This document shows, piece after piece, positions 1 to 6,951 of a DNA stretch of 64,000 bases. Source of the DNA: Streptomyces cyanogenus. GTDB lineage: Bacteria > Actinomycetota > Actinomycetes > Streptomycetales > Streptomycetaceae. A program made the position numbers and the translations under genes. The notes beneath the pieces are model-generated. The model saw nothing but the letters and a program-made list of their open reading frames with translations, was not told where the DNA came from and searched no databases. The stretch is taken from contig NZ_CP071839.1 of assembly GCF_017526105.1 (NCBI RefSeq), positions 7,912,001 through 7,976,000 on the forward strand, read 5' to 3'. How positions within the stretch are numbered: the first letter of the stretch is position 1; every line of letters begins with the position of its first letter.

Positions 1-132
1 CACGGCCTGCAGCGTGTCGGCGAGCGCCGCCTCGGCGAGCGCCGCCGCCTCCGCGGGGCTGAACGGCGGGGTGAGCCGCGTCTTGACCCGCCCCGGCAGC
101 GGTTCCTTGGCGATGACGAGCAGCGTGGTCAC
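1..132 (-). CDS. DUF2064/TIGR04282-type glycosyltransferase-like protein, N-terminal part (cut by window edge)
   Basis: Only the first 44 codons are in the window; the gene runs off the left edge. The translation has the opening of the DUF2064 (TIGR04282) nucleotidyl/glycosyl-transferase-like family: a short beta strand followed by AKEPLPGRVKTRL, the family's 'K-P-G-x-V-K-T-R-L' signature, at residues 7-19. The GTG start at 132 has a GGAGG seven bases upstream and overlaps the stop of the preceding glycosyltransferase gene by four bases (GTGA), so the two are translationally coupled. Members commonly sit beside family-2 glycosyltransferases in sugar-transfer operons; the exact substrate is not known. 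Confidence 0.8.
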   Translation of the reverse strand, partial: MTTLLVIAKEPLPGRVKTRLTPPFSPAEAAALAEAALADTLQAV

Positions 133-842
133 CGTACGGCCCTCCGGTCGGCCGGGGGTTCGGCCAGGACACGGCTCATGTCCCGCACCGCCTGCCAGGT
201 GCCGCGCCAGGTGCCCGTCACCTTGGAGCTGCCGGCGCGCGGCAGGTACGGCACGTCGTGCTCGGTGATCCGCCAGCCCGCGTCGGCCGCCCGCACCACC
301 ATCTGGAGCGGATAGCCACTGCGCCGGTCGCTCAGATCGAGCGCGAGCAGCGGCTCCCGGCGAGCCGCGCGCAGCGGACCGAGGTCGCGCAGCCGCAGTC
401 CGGTACGGCGGCGCAGCAGCCGCGCGAGCGCGAGGTTGCCGGCCCTGGCGTGCGCGGGCCAGGCGCCCCGGCCCCGCGCCCGCCGCCGGCCGAGGACCAG
501 GTCGGCCCGGCCGTCGAGGACTTCCTGCACGAAGGGCACGAGGTGCCCCGGGTCGAGGGAGGCGTCGCAGTCGCAGAAGCAGACGACGTCGGCGGTGGCG
601 GCGGTGAGCCCGGCGTGGCAGGCGGCACCGAAACCGCGCCGCGGCTCGTGGACGACGGTCGCGCCGAGGGCGCGGGCGATGTCCGGCGAGCCGTCGGTGG
701 AGCCGTTGTCCACGACGAGGGCGCGCCAGCCGGCCGGGATCCGGGCGAGCACCCAGGGCAGGGCCGCCGCCTCGTCCAGGCACGGCAGCACCACGTCCAC
801 GCTTGCCGGTGAAGAGGGTGATGAGGTGGTCACGCCGTTCAC
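129..842 (-). CDS. Family 2 glycosyltransferase
   Basis: Predicted 237-residue GT-A glycosyltransferase. Near the N-terminus it has the strand VDVVLPCLDEAAALPWVL, then the nucleotide-sugar motif DNGSTDGS, and further on the acidic CDCDASLD segment expected to bind metal and sugar nucleotide. It has no membrane anchor or large C-terminal domain, so it is a short dolichyl-phosphate-mannose-synthase-like member. GTG at 842 is chosen because the longer reading frame runs through the divergent regulator gene; GTG at 833 is an alternative. It is coupled to the DUF2064 gene downstream and divergent from the two-component system. A role in surface glycan or glycolipid assembly is inferred from the family and neighbours. 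Confidence 0.85.
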   Translation of the reverse strand: MNGVTTSSPSSPASVDVVLPCLDEAAALPWVLARIPAGWRALVVDNGSTDGSPDIARALGATVVHEPRRGFGAACHAGLTAATADVVCFCDCDASLDPGHLVPFVQEVLDGRADLVLGRRRARGRGAWPAHARAGNLALARLLRRRTGLRLRDLGPLRAARREPLLALDLSDRRSGYPLQMVVRAADAGWRITEHDVPYLPRAGSSKVTGTWRGTWQAVRDMSRVLAEPPADRRAVR

Positions 843-957
843 CCTACGAACGTGAAGGGGACATATCGGACCAGTGCTCCTTACGAAACGCGGACGTCGG
901 GGCCGGGACCCGGCCGCGGACGCGACACCCGCGACGGCCCGGTGCGAGGCTGGGACC

Positions 958-1740
958 ATGCAACAGCCGCACCTGTCCAGCACGGGCAGCGCCACCGAGG
1001 GGATCGCCCCAGCAGCCCCCGCACCGGCTCCGCCGCCGGCCCCCGGTGCCGCCCGGGTCCTGGTCGTCGACGACGACGCCACCGTGGCCGAGGTCGTCGC
1101 CGGATACCTCGGCCGCGCCGGGTACCTCGTGGACCGCGCCGACGACGGCCCCACCGCCCTCATCCGCGCCGCCGCCCACTGGCCCGACCTGGTGGTCCTC
1201 GACCTGATGCTCCCCGGCATGGACGGCCTGGAGGTCTGCCGCCGGCTGCGCGCGCGGGCCGCCGTGCCCGTCGTCATGCTCACCGCCCGCGGCGACGAGG
1301 ACGACCGCATCCTGGGGCTGGAGGTGGGCGCGGACGACTACGTGACCAAGCCGTTCAGCCCCCGCGAACTGGTCCTGCGGGTGCAGTCGGTGCTCCGCCG
1401 CGCCCGCCCCGCCGTGGCCGCCGGCCCGTTGGCCGCCGCCGGGCTCACCGTCGACCCCGCCGCCCGCCGCGCCACCAAGAACGGCACCGAACTCGCACTC
1501 ACCCTGCGCGAGTTCGACCTCCTCGCCTTCTTCCTGCGGCATCCGGGACGGGCGTACAGCCGGGAGGACCTCATGCGCGAGGTGTGGGGCTGGGACTTCG
1601 GCGACCTCTCCACCGTGACGGTCCACATCCGCCGGCTGCGCGGCAAGACCGAGGACGACCCGGCCCGGCCGCGCCTGATCCAGACCGTGTGGGGCGTCGG
1701 CTACCGCTTCGATCCGGGCGCCCGGGACGCGGAGGGCTGA
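958..1740 (+). CDS. OmpR/PhoB-type response regulator
   Basis: 260-residue two-component response regulator. A receiver domain (about residues 33-145) has the acidic cluster VVDDD and the phosphoacceptor Asp at about residue 82 in LVVLDLMLPGMDG, with conserved Lys in DDYVTKPF. A winged-helix DNA-binding domain follows (about 165-250), with LTLREFDLLAFF and the wing GVGYRF near the end. The first 30 residues are a Pro/Ala-rich tail. ATG 958 is preferred over the upstream in-frame ATG at 874, which would add a basic, non-family extension. Its stop is one base before the kinase start, so both are co-transcribed. Confidence 0.92.
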   Translation: MQQPHLSSTGSATEGIAPAAPAPAPPPAPGAARVLVVDDDATVAEVVAGYLGRAGYLVDRADDGPTALIRAAAHWPDLVVLDLMLPGMDGLEVCRRLRARAAVPVVMLTARGDEDDRILGLEVGADDYVTKPFSPRELVLRVQSVLRRARPAVAAGPLAAAGLTVDPAARRATKNGTELALTLREFDLLAFFLRHPGRAYSREDLMREVWGWDFGDLSTVTVHIRRLRGKTEDDPARPRLIQTVWGVGYRFDPGARDAEG

Positions 1741-1741
1741 C

Positions 1742-2851
1742 ATGCGCGACACCCTGCTCATCGCCCTGTACGCCTTCGCCGGGGCCGCCGCCACCGGCCT
1801 CGCGGGGGCCGCCGCGCTCCGGCTGCTGCGGCGCCGCTCGCTCACCGTGTCCCTCGCCGTCGTCGCCGCGGTCGGCGTCGGCGGTGTGCTCGCCGGCACC
1901 CTCGCGGTCGCCTGGGCGATGTTCCTCTCCCCGCACGACCTGACCGTGGTGACGACGGTCGTCGCGATGGCGGCCGTGGTCTCCCTGGCGACCGCCCTCC
2001 TGCTGGGCCGCTGGGTCGTCGCCCGCAGCCACGAACTCGCCCTGGCGGCCCGCTCGTTCGGTGAGGCCGGCGACTTCGCGGCCCCCGCGGTCCCGGCCAC
2101 CGCCGAACTGGCCGAACTGAGCCGCGAGCTGGCGGCCACCAGTGCGCGACTCGCCGAATCCCGTGAGCGGGAACGCCTGTTGGAGACCTCACGCCGGGAA
2201 CTCGTCGCCTGGATCTCCCACGACCTGCGCACCCCGCTCGCCGGGCTGCGCGCCATGTCGGAGGCCCTGGAGGACGGGGTCGCCGACGATCCCGGCCGCT
2301 ATCTGAAACAGATCCGCACCGAGGTCGAGCGCCTCAACGACATGGTCGGCGACCTCTTCGAGCTCTCCCGCATCCACGCCGGCACGCTTCCGCTGACGCC
2401 GTCCCGGATCTCCCTCTACGACCTCGTCGGGGACGCCCTCGCCGGAGCCGACCCGCTCGCCCGCGCCCACGGCGTCCGGCTGGTCGGCGACCGGGTGGAG
2501 CCGGTCCCGGTGGAGGTCGACGCCAAGGAGATGAGCCGCGTCCTGGGCAACCTGCTGGTCAACGCCATCCGCCGGACCCCCGCCGACGGCACGGTCGCCG
2601 TCGCCGCCGAGCGGTCGCCCGACGGCGTGGTCGTCTCCGTGACGGACGGCTGCGGCGGCATCCCCGAGGAGGACCTGCCCCGCGTCTTCGACACCGGCTG
2701 GCGCGGCACCCACGCCCGCACCCCGCCGGCCGGCGCGGGCCTGGGCCTCGCCATCGTGCGCGGCATCGTCGAGGCCCACCGGGGCCGGGCCACCGTGCAC
2801 AACATCCCCGGCGGCTGCCGCTTCGAGGTCACCCTGCCCGCGGCACCGTAA
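1742..2851 (+). CDS. Sensor histidine kinase of the adjacent OmpR-type regulator
   Basis: 369-residue membrane histidine kinase. Three hydrophobic segments lie in the first 90 residues, with almost no extracytoplasmic loop, so it probably senses membrane or cytoplasmic signals. A HAMP-like linker is followed by the H-box ISHDLRTPLAGLRAM (phosphorylated His about residue 160), N-box VLGNLLVNAIRRTPADG, a DGCGGIP G1 region and GLGLAIVRGIVEAHRG. The N-box Asn occurs as NLLVNAI, normal for the HisKA/HATPase family. It begins one base after the regulator stop. The gene is convergent with the epimerase gene, and the 34-bp repeat array starts just after its stop. Confidence 0.92.
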   Translation: MRDTLLIALYAFAGAAATGLAGAAALRLLRRRSLTVSLAVVAAVGVGGVLAGTLAVAWAMFLSPHDLTVVTTVVAMAAVVSLATALLLGRWVVARSHELALAARSFGEAGDFAAPAVPATAELAELSRELAATSARLAESRERERLLETSRRELVAWISHDLRTPLAGLRAMSEALEDGVADDPGRYLKQIRTEVERLNDMVGDLFELSRIHAGTLPLTPSRISLYDLVGDALAGADPLARAHGVRLVGDRVEPVPVEVDAKEMSRVLGNLLVNAIRRTPADGTVAVAAERSPDGVVVSVTDGCGGIPEEDLPRVFDTGWRGTHARTPPAGAGLGLAIVRGIVEAHRGRATVHNIPGGCRFEVTLPAAP

Positions 2852-2860
2852 CCCCGGCCT

Positions 2861-3192
2861 GGGCCCGGCGGCAGCCTAGGCCTGGCTCGATGGCGGGCTC
2901 GGCGGTAGTCCGGGCGCGGCTGGATCGTGGGCTCGGCGGTAGTCCGGGTGCGGGTCGGTCGTGGGCTCGGCGGCAGTCCGGGTGCGGCTCGGTCGTGGGC
3001 CCGGCGGCAGTCCAGGCCTGGCTCGGTCGTGGGCTCGGCGGTACCCCGGGCGCGGCTGGATCGTGGGCTCGGCGGCAGTCCAGGCGCGGCTCGGGTCGCG
3101 GGCCCGGCGTCCAGGCCCGGCTCTGTCGCAGACCCCGTGGCACCCCAGGTCCGGCTCGATCGCAAACCCGGCGGCACCTCAGGCCCGGCTCA
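2861..3192. repeat. Imperfect 34-bp tandem repeat array filling a convergent junction
   Basis: Nine near-contiguous units run from 2884 to 3186, with partial units at both ends. Unit starts are 2884, 2918, 2952, 2986, 3020, 3054, 3088 (31 bp only), 3119 and 3153. Each unit begins GGCT(C/G)G and carries GTGGGCTCGGCGG followed by AGTCC(G/A)GG or a variant. The last partial unit enters the final codons and stop of the epimerase gene (3190-3192). The left units are most alike and the right ones more diverged. The array occupies the whole gap between two convergent stops and nothing else is seen in it. There are no unique spacers, so it is not CRISPR. Confidence 0.9.
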
Positions 3193-4179
3193 CTCGCAGA
3201 GCGCGAACTCCCGCATGCCCTCCGCGAAACCGACCTCCGGCTTCCAGCCCAGCTCGGTCCGCAGCCGCGAGGAGTCGGCCGTGATGTGCCGGACGTCGCC
3301 CAGGCGGTACTCCCCGGTGATCACCGGCGCGGGCCCGCCGTGGGCGTCGGCCAGCGCGCGGGCCATCTCGCCGACGGTGTGCGGCTCGCCGCTGCCGGTG
3401 TTGTACACGGTGAGCACACCCGGGGCGGAACGGCCCTCCAGCGCCACGAGGTTGGCGGCGGCCACGTCCCGCACATGCACGAAGTCCCGCCGCTGCCGCC
3501 CGTCCTCGAACACGCGGGGCGCCTCACCCCGGGCGAGGGCGGAGCGGAAGAAGGAGGCGACACCGGCGTACGGGGTGTCCCGGGGCATCCGGGGCCCGTA
3601 CACGTTGTGGTAGCGCAGCGACACGGCGGACCCGCCCGTCGACCGGGCCCAGGCGGCGGCCAGGTGCTCCTGCGCGAGCTTGGTCGTGGCGTACACGTTG
3701 CGCGGATCGGCCGGCGCGTCCTCGCCGACCAGCCCCGCGCTCAGCTCCGCACCGCACACCGGGCACCCCGGCTCGAACCGGCCCGCGTCCAGGTCGGCGA
3801 CCGCCCGCGGCCCCGGCCGTACGACCCCGTCACGCGGACACGCGTACCGCCCCTCCCCGTACACCACCATCGACCCGGCCAGCACGAGGTGCCGTACCCC
3901 CACCTCCGCCATGGCGGCGAGCAGGACGGCCGTCCCCAGGTCGTTGCGGGAGACGTACTCCACCGCGTCCCCGAACCCCATCCCGAGCCCGACCATCGCG
4001 GCCTGGTGGCACACGGCGTCCACGCCGGCCACGGCCCGGGTGACCGCCGCGGGATCGCGCACGTCCGCGCCGGGGTCCGCGCGCACGTCGAAGACGACCG
4101 CCTCGTGCCCGTGCGCCGTCAGCGCCTCCACGACATGGGACCCGATGAACCCGGCACCGCCGGTGACCAGTACACGCAT
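3190..4179 (-). CDS. NAD-dependent sugar epimerase/dehydratase (extended SDR)
   Basis: 329-residue extended short-chain dehydrogenase. It has the NAD-binding VTGGAGFIGSHVVEAL at the N-terminus, the catalytic YATTK (Tyr-x-x-x-Lys), and GSMVVYGEG. Between these a Cys-containing insert (YACPRDG ... CPVCGAEL) is present, as in WbiB-like dTDP-L-rhamnose 4-epimerases; it may bind a metal. Family knowledge suggests NDP-hexose 4-epimerisation or dehydration in a surface-sugar pathway, matching the glycosyltransferase at the window's left edge. The short stretch before ATG 4179 reads TAGCGT-N6-ATG on the minus strand, so the message may be leaderless. Its 3' end runs into the 34-bp tandem array. Confidence 0.9.
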   Translation of the reverse strand: MRVLVTGGAGFIGSHVVEALTAHGHEAVVFDVRADPGADVRDPAAVTRAVAGVDAVCHQAAMVGLGMGFGDAVEYVSRNDLGTAVLLAAMAEVGVRHLVLAGSMVVYGEGRYACPRDGVVRPGPRAVADLDAGRFEPGCPVCGAELSAGLVGEDAPADPRNVYATTKLAQEHLAAAWARSTGGSAVSLRYHNVYGPRMPRDTPYAGVASFFRSALARGEAPRVFEDGRQRRDFVHVRDVAAANLVALEGRSAPGVLTVYNTGSGEPHTVGEMARALADAHGGPAPVITGEYRLGDVRHITADSSRLRTELGWKPEVGFAEGMREFALCE

Positions 4180-4395
4180 ACGCCCACGCTAGGCCCGCCC
4201 CGCCGCCGCACCACCCGGCCGCGCCCGCACGTCACGACTTCGTAAGCCCTGCGGCGCAGGACCGGACAGGCGCGGTGGGCGACGGCTCGGGCAGCCGGGG
4301 GCCGGCGCACGACTGCTCGGGGCCGGGCGAGCGTGCGCGGCCGGGGCCTCTCGTCGCATCGCCGGCCCGAGCCACGGCCATTGCTGACCGGTCGT

Positions 4396-4401
4396 TAGGC
4401 T
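4396..4401 (+). promoter_or_regulatory. Possible -10 box (TAGGCT) for a leaderless transcript
   Basis: TAGGCT lies one base before GTG 4403 and seven bases before GTG 4409. This spacing is typical of leaderless Streptomyces genes and would favour GTG 4409 as the true start. No convincing -35 was found. Inference only. Confidence 0.35.
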
Positions 4402-4402
4402 G

Positions 4403-5374
4403 GTGGCCGTGACCGATGCAGTGGGGGAGACGGGGACCGCGCAGTGGTCCAGGACCCGTTCCTGGGTGGAGCGGAACCTGCGGCCCGGAGAGCGGATCGG
4501 CGGTGTGGCCGGACTGCGCGGGGGCTGGACCTCGCAGATGCGGCGGCTCGACGTCGAGGGGAACGGAGAGCGGTACTCCCTCGTACTGCGGTCGTTCGTC
4601 AAGCCGTTCTACGTCAGACACGCGCCGGGACTGCTGACCCGGGAGGCGGACGTCCTCCGGCTGCTCGCGGACACCGGCGTGCCGGTGGCCCGACTGCACG
4701 CCGTCGACGCGGCGGCCGAGCACTGCGACCACCCGTCCCTGCTGATGTCCCTGCTCCCGGGAACGCTCCGGCTCACCGGGGAGGACCTGGAGCGGACGAC
4801 GGAACTCCTGGCCGGGCAACTGGTGGCGATCCACGCGCTGCCCGTACCGGAAGCAGCCCGGCCGCGCGCCTACCAGGCATGGACCGCTCCGGACCGGGTA
4901 CGGCTGCCCGAGCGACCGGGGCGGCCGGACGTGTGGCGGCGCGCCGTGGAGGTGATCCGCCGCCCGGCCCCGGCGCACCGGCCCTGCTTCCTGCACCGCG
5001 ACTTCCACCCGGGGAACGTGCTCTTCTCCGGAACGGGCGCCGGTCTGACGATCACCGGTGTCGTGGACTGGGTGGAAACCTCCTGGGGCCCCGCCGACCT
5101 GGACGTGGCCCACTGCTCCACCGCCCTCGCCCTGCTGCACGGCGTACCCGCCGGCATGCGGCTGGCCGATCACTACGTCGCCGCCGGCGGCACACTGAGC
5201 GAGGAGCCGGCGGACCACCTGTACTGGCGGGTGCTCGACGCGCTGGCCTTCGCGCCGGACGCGGAGAAGGTCGCCGAGCCCTGGCGGGAACTCGGCAGGG
5301 CGGACCTGACGGCGGCCGTGCTCACCGAGCGCCTGGAGGCCTACCTCCAGGCGCTCCTCGGCCGGTACGGCTGA
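4403..5374 (+). CDS. Aminoglycoside-phosphotransferase-family kinase
   Basis: 323-residue APH/choline-kinase-fold protein. The catalytic loop is FLHRDFHPGNVLF (HxDxxxxN) at roughly residue 195, followed by the metal-binding GVVDWVETSWGPADLDVAH. The N-terminal lobe has a GLRGGWTSQMRRL nucleotide-binding-like loop. The family phosphorylates hydroxyl groups of small molecules such as antibiotics, choline or homoserine; substrate cannot be told from sequence, and resistance should not be assumed. GTG 4403 gives the longest form; GTG 4409 is plausible from promoter spacing. It stands alone and is convergent with the P450 gene downstream. Confidence 0.85.
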   Translation: MAVTDAVGETGTAQWSRTRSWVERNLRPGERIGGVAGLRGGWTSQMRRLDVEGNGERYSLVLRSFVKPFYVRHAPGLLTREADVLRLLADTGVPVARLHAVDAAAEHCDHPSLLMSLLPGTLRLTGEDLERTTELLAGQLVAIHALPVPEAARPRAYQAWTAPDRVRLPERPGRPDVWRRAVEVIRRPAPAHRPCFLHRDFHPGNVLFSGTGAGLTITGVVDWVETSWGPADLDVAHCSTALALLHGVPAGMRLADHYVAAGGTLSEEPADHLYWRVLDALAFAPDAEKVAEPWRELGRADLTAAVLTERLEAYLQALLGRYG

Positions 5375-5417
5375 CGATCCGGCGGCCCCGGCCCACCGGT
5401 GCCGTCGGGCGCCGGCC

Positions 5418-6632
5418 TTACCAGGTGACCGGCAGGCTCAGCGGGAAACGGCGGATGGTGCCGGTGTCCCACCGGATGTCGTCGGGGGAGACGTCGAGGC
5501 GCAGGTCGGGGAAGCGGGCCAGCAGGCCGGTGACCGCGCTGTCCAGCTCCGCGCGGGCGAGCGGCGCGGCCAGGCAGTGGTGCCCGCCCCAGCCGAACGT
5601 CATGTGCGGGTGCACCGGCCGTGCGAGGTCGAGCCTGTGCGGATCCGGGAAGACGGCCGGGTCGCGGTTGGCCGCCAGGTAGGACACGTGCACGTAGTCG
5701 CCGGCGCTGATGGCCGTTCCCTCGATCTCCGCGTCCTCCAGCGCGATCCGCGGGATGCCCACGCCCTTGCGGAACGGGATGAACCGCAGCAGCTCCTCCA
5801 GGGCGCCGGGGAACCGCTCCGGCTCCCGGGCGAGTGCGGCGCGCTCCTCGGGACGGGTCAGCAGCAGGTAGGCGATGTTGCTGATCTGGCAGGTCGCGGT
5901 GTCGTTGCCGCTCAGGATCAGCGTCACGGCCAGGACCGCCAGCTCGTCGTCGCTCAGCGGCTCCTCGCCCTCCGGCACCTCGGCCGTGGCCATCGCGCTC
6001 AGCAGGTCCTCGCCCGGCGTGCTCCGCCTGGCCGGGATCAGTTCGGCGAAGTACTTGCGGAGGCGGGCCTTGGCGTCGGCCGCGTCCTGCCGGGCGTCCG
6101 GAGAGGTGGCCAGCAGCCGCATGGTCCAGTCCCGCAACTGCTCGCGGTCGGCCTCGGGGACGGCGAGCAGCTCGCAGATCGTCAGGTGCGGCAGCGGCAC
6201 CGACAGATGCGTCACCAGATCGGCGGGCGGCCCCGCCTCGGCCATCGCCGTGAGCAGCCCGGCCACCACCTTGTCGACGGCCGGCCGCATCGCCGCGACC
6301 CGCTCGCGGGTGAACGCCTGCGCCGTCACGTGCCGCAACCGGGTGACGTGCGGCGGGTCCGTCACGTTGATCGATTCCGGCGACACGATGGGCTCGGGAG
6401 TCATCCTCGGATAGTCCCGCCCGACGATCGCCGCCCGGCTGAACCGGGGGTCGCACGTCACCTGACGCACTCCGGCGAAGCTGGTCACCAGCCACGCCTC
6501 CGCCTCGCCGTAGGGCAGCCGGATCCGGCTGACCGGACCGCGCTGCGCCAGCGAGGCCAGCGAGGGGTCGAACTCCAGCGCGTCGGCGAAGTCGAAGGGG
6601 CAGTGGAGCACTGCCGGGTCCTGGAACGACAT
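5418..6632 (-). CDS. Cytochrome P450 (CYP158/CYP105-like class)
   Basis: 404-residue soluble bacterial P450. The haem-ligand loop is FGWGGHHCLA with Cys353; the last position is Ala rather than the usual Gly. The K-helix EELLR supplies the ExxR motif, and the I-helix reads SGNDTATCQ in place of the common AGxxT. The segments GEAEAWLVTS, VSYLAANRDP and the terminal LPVTW resemble Streptomyces CYP158 (biflaviolin synthase) sequences from memory. ATG 6632 has AAGGGAGG four bases upstream, which excludes a 64-codon N-terminal extension. No ferredoxin or polyketide synthase gene is adjacent, so redox partner and substrate are unknown. Confidence 0.9.
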   Translation of the reverse strand: MSFQDPAVLHCPFDFADALEFDPSLASLAQRGPVSRIRLPYGEAEAWLVTSFAGVRQVTCDPRFSRAAIVGRDYPRMTPEPIVSPESINVTDPPHVTRLRHVTAQAFTRERVAAMRPAVDKVVAGLLTAMAEAGPPADLVTHLSVPLPHLTICELLAVPEADREQLRDWTMRLLATSPDARQDAADAKARLRKYFAELIPARRSTPGEDLLSAMATAEVPEGEEPLSDDELAVLAVTLILSGNDTATCQISNIAYLLLTRPEERAALAREPERFPGALEELLRFIPFRKGVGIPRIALEDAEIEGTAISAGDYVHVSYLAANRDPAVFPDPHRLDLARPVHPHMTFGWGGHHCLAAPLARAELDSAVTGLLARFPDLRLDVSPDDIRWDTGTIRRFPLSLPVTW

Positions 6633-6911
6633 ACAGCCTCCCTTGCGCGCCGCGGGGGCGCGTCGCCTCCGAGGGTGCGGGGTCTTTCCCGTGTTCTTTC
6701 CGTGTCCTTCCCGTGCCGACCGCGCAGCGCCGTCGCGGCGGCCGCGATCCCGGACAACGATGTCAGGCGCCCCGGAAGAGGCCACCTCGTTCACTATGCG
6801 GTAGTTCGGCCGGCTCTGCAGCACGGACGCTCCGGGCCGCGAACCACAGCAGGAACCCGTGCGCGGCGGGGTGCGGACCGGCAGGCTCCGCGGTACGAGG
6901 GCGGGTGGTGG
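6633..6911. other. Non-coding gap upstream of the P450 gene
   Basis: Apart from the P450 ribosome-binding site and the secDF terminator at its right side, I see no gene, clear dyad or promoter consensus in this stretch. Confidence 0.5.
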
Positions 6912-6943
6912 GGCGCGGTGGCCTTCCCGCGGGCCACCGCGCC
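6912..6943 (-). terminator. Stem-loop terminator after secDF
   Basis: A perfect 12-bp stem (6912-6923 GGCGCGGTGGCC with 6932-6943) closes an 8-base loop. It starts nine bases after the secDF stop and lacks a T tract, as usual for Streptomyces terminators. Confidence 0.7.
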
Positions 6944-6951
6944 TGTGCCGG

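Noticed and set aside
2884..3186. Possible CRISPR array
   Set aside because: Units are contiguous with no unique spacers, and no cas genes are present.
2890..4245. Repeat-containing protein read across the 34-bp array
   Set aside because: The frame is open in several phases because the period is not a multiple of three, and it continues antisense through the epimerase gene.
4403..5374. Aminoglycoside resistance gene
   Set aside because: Only the general kinase fold is shown; nothing points to an antibiotic substrate.
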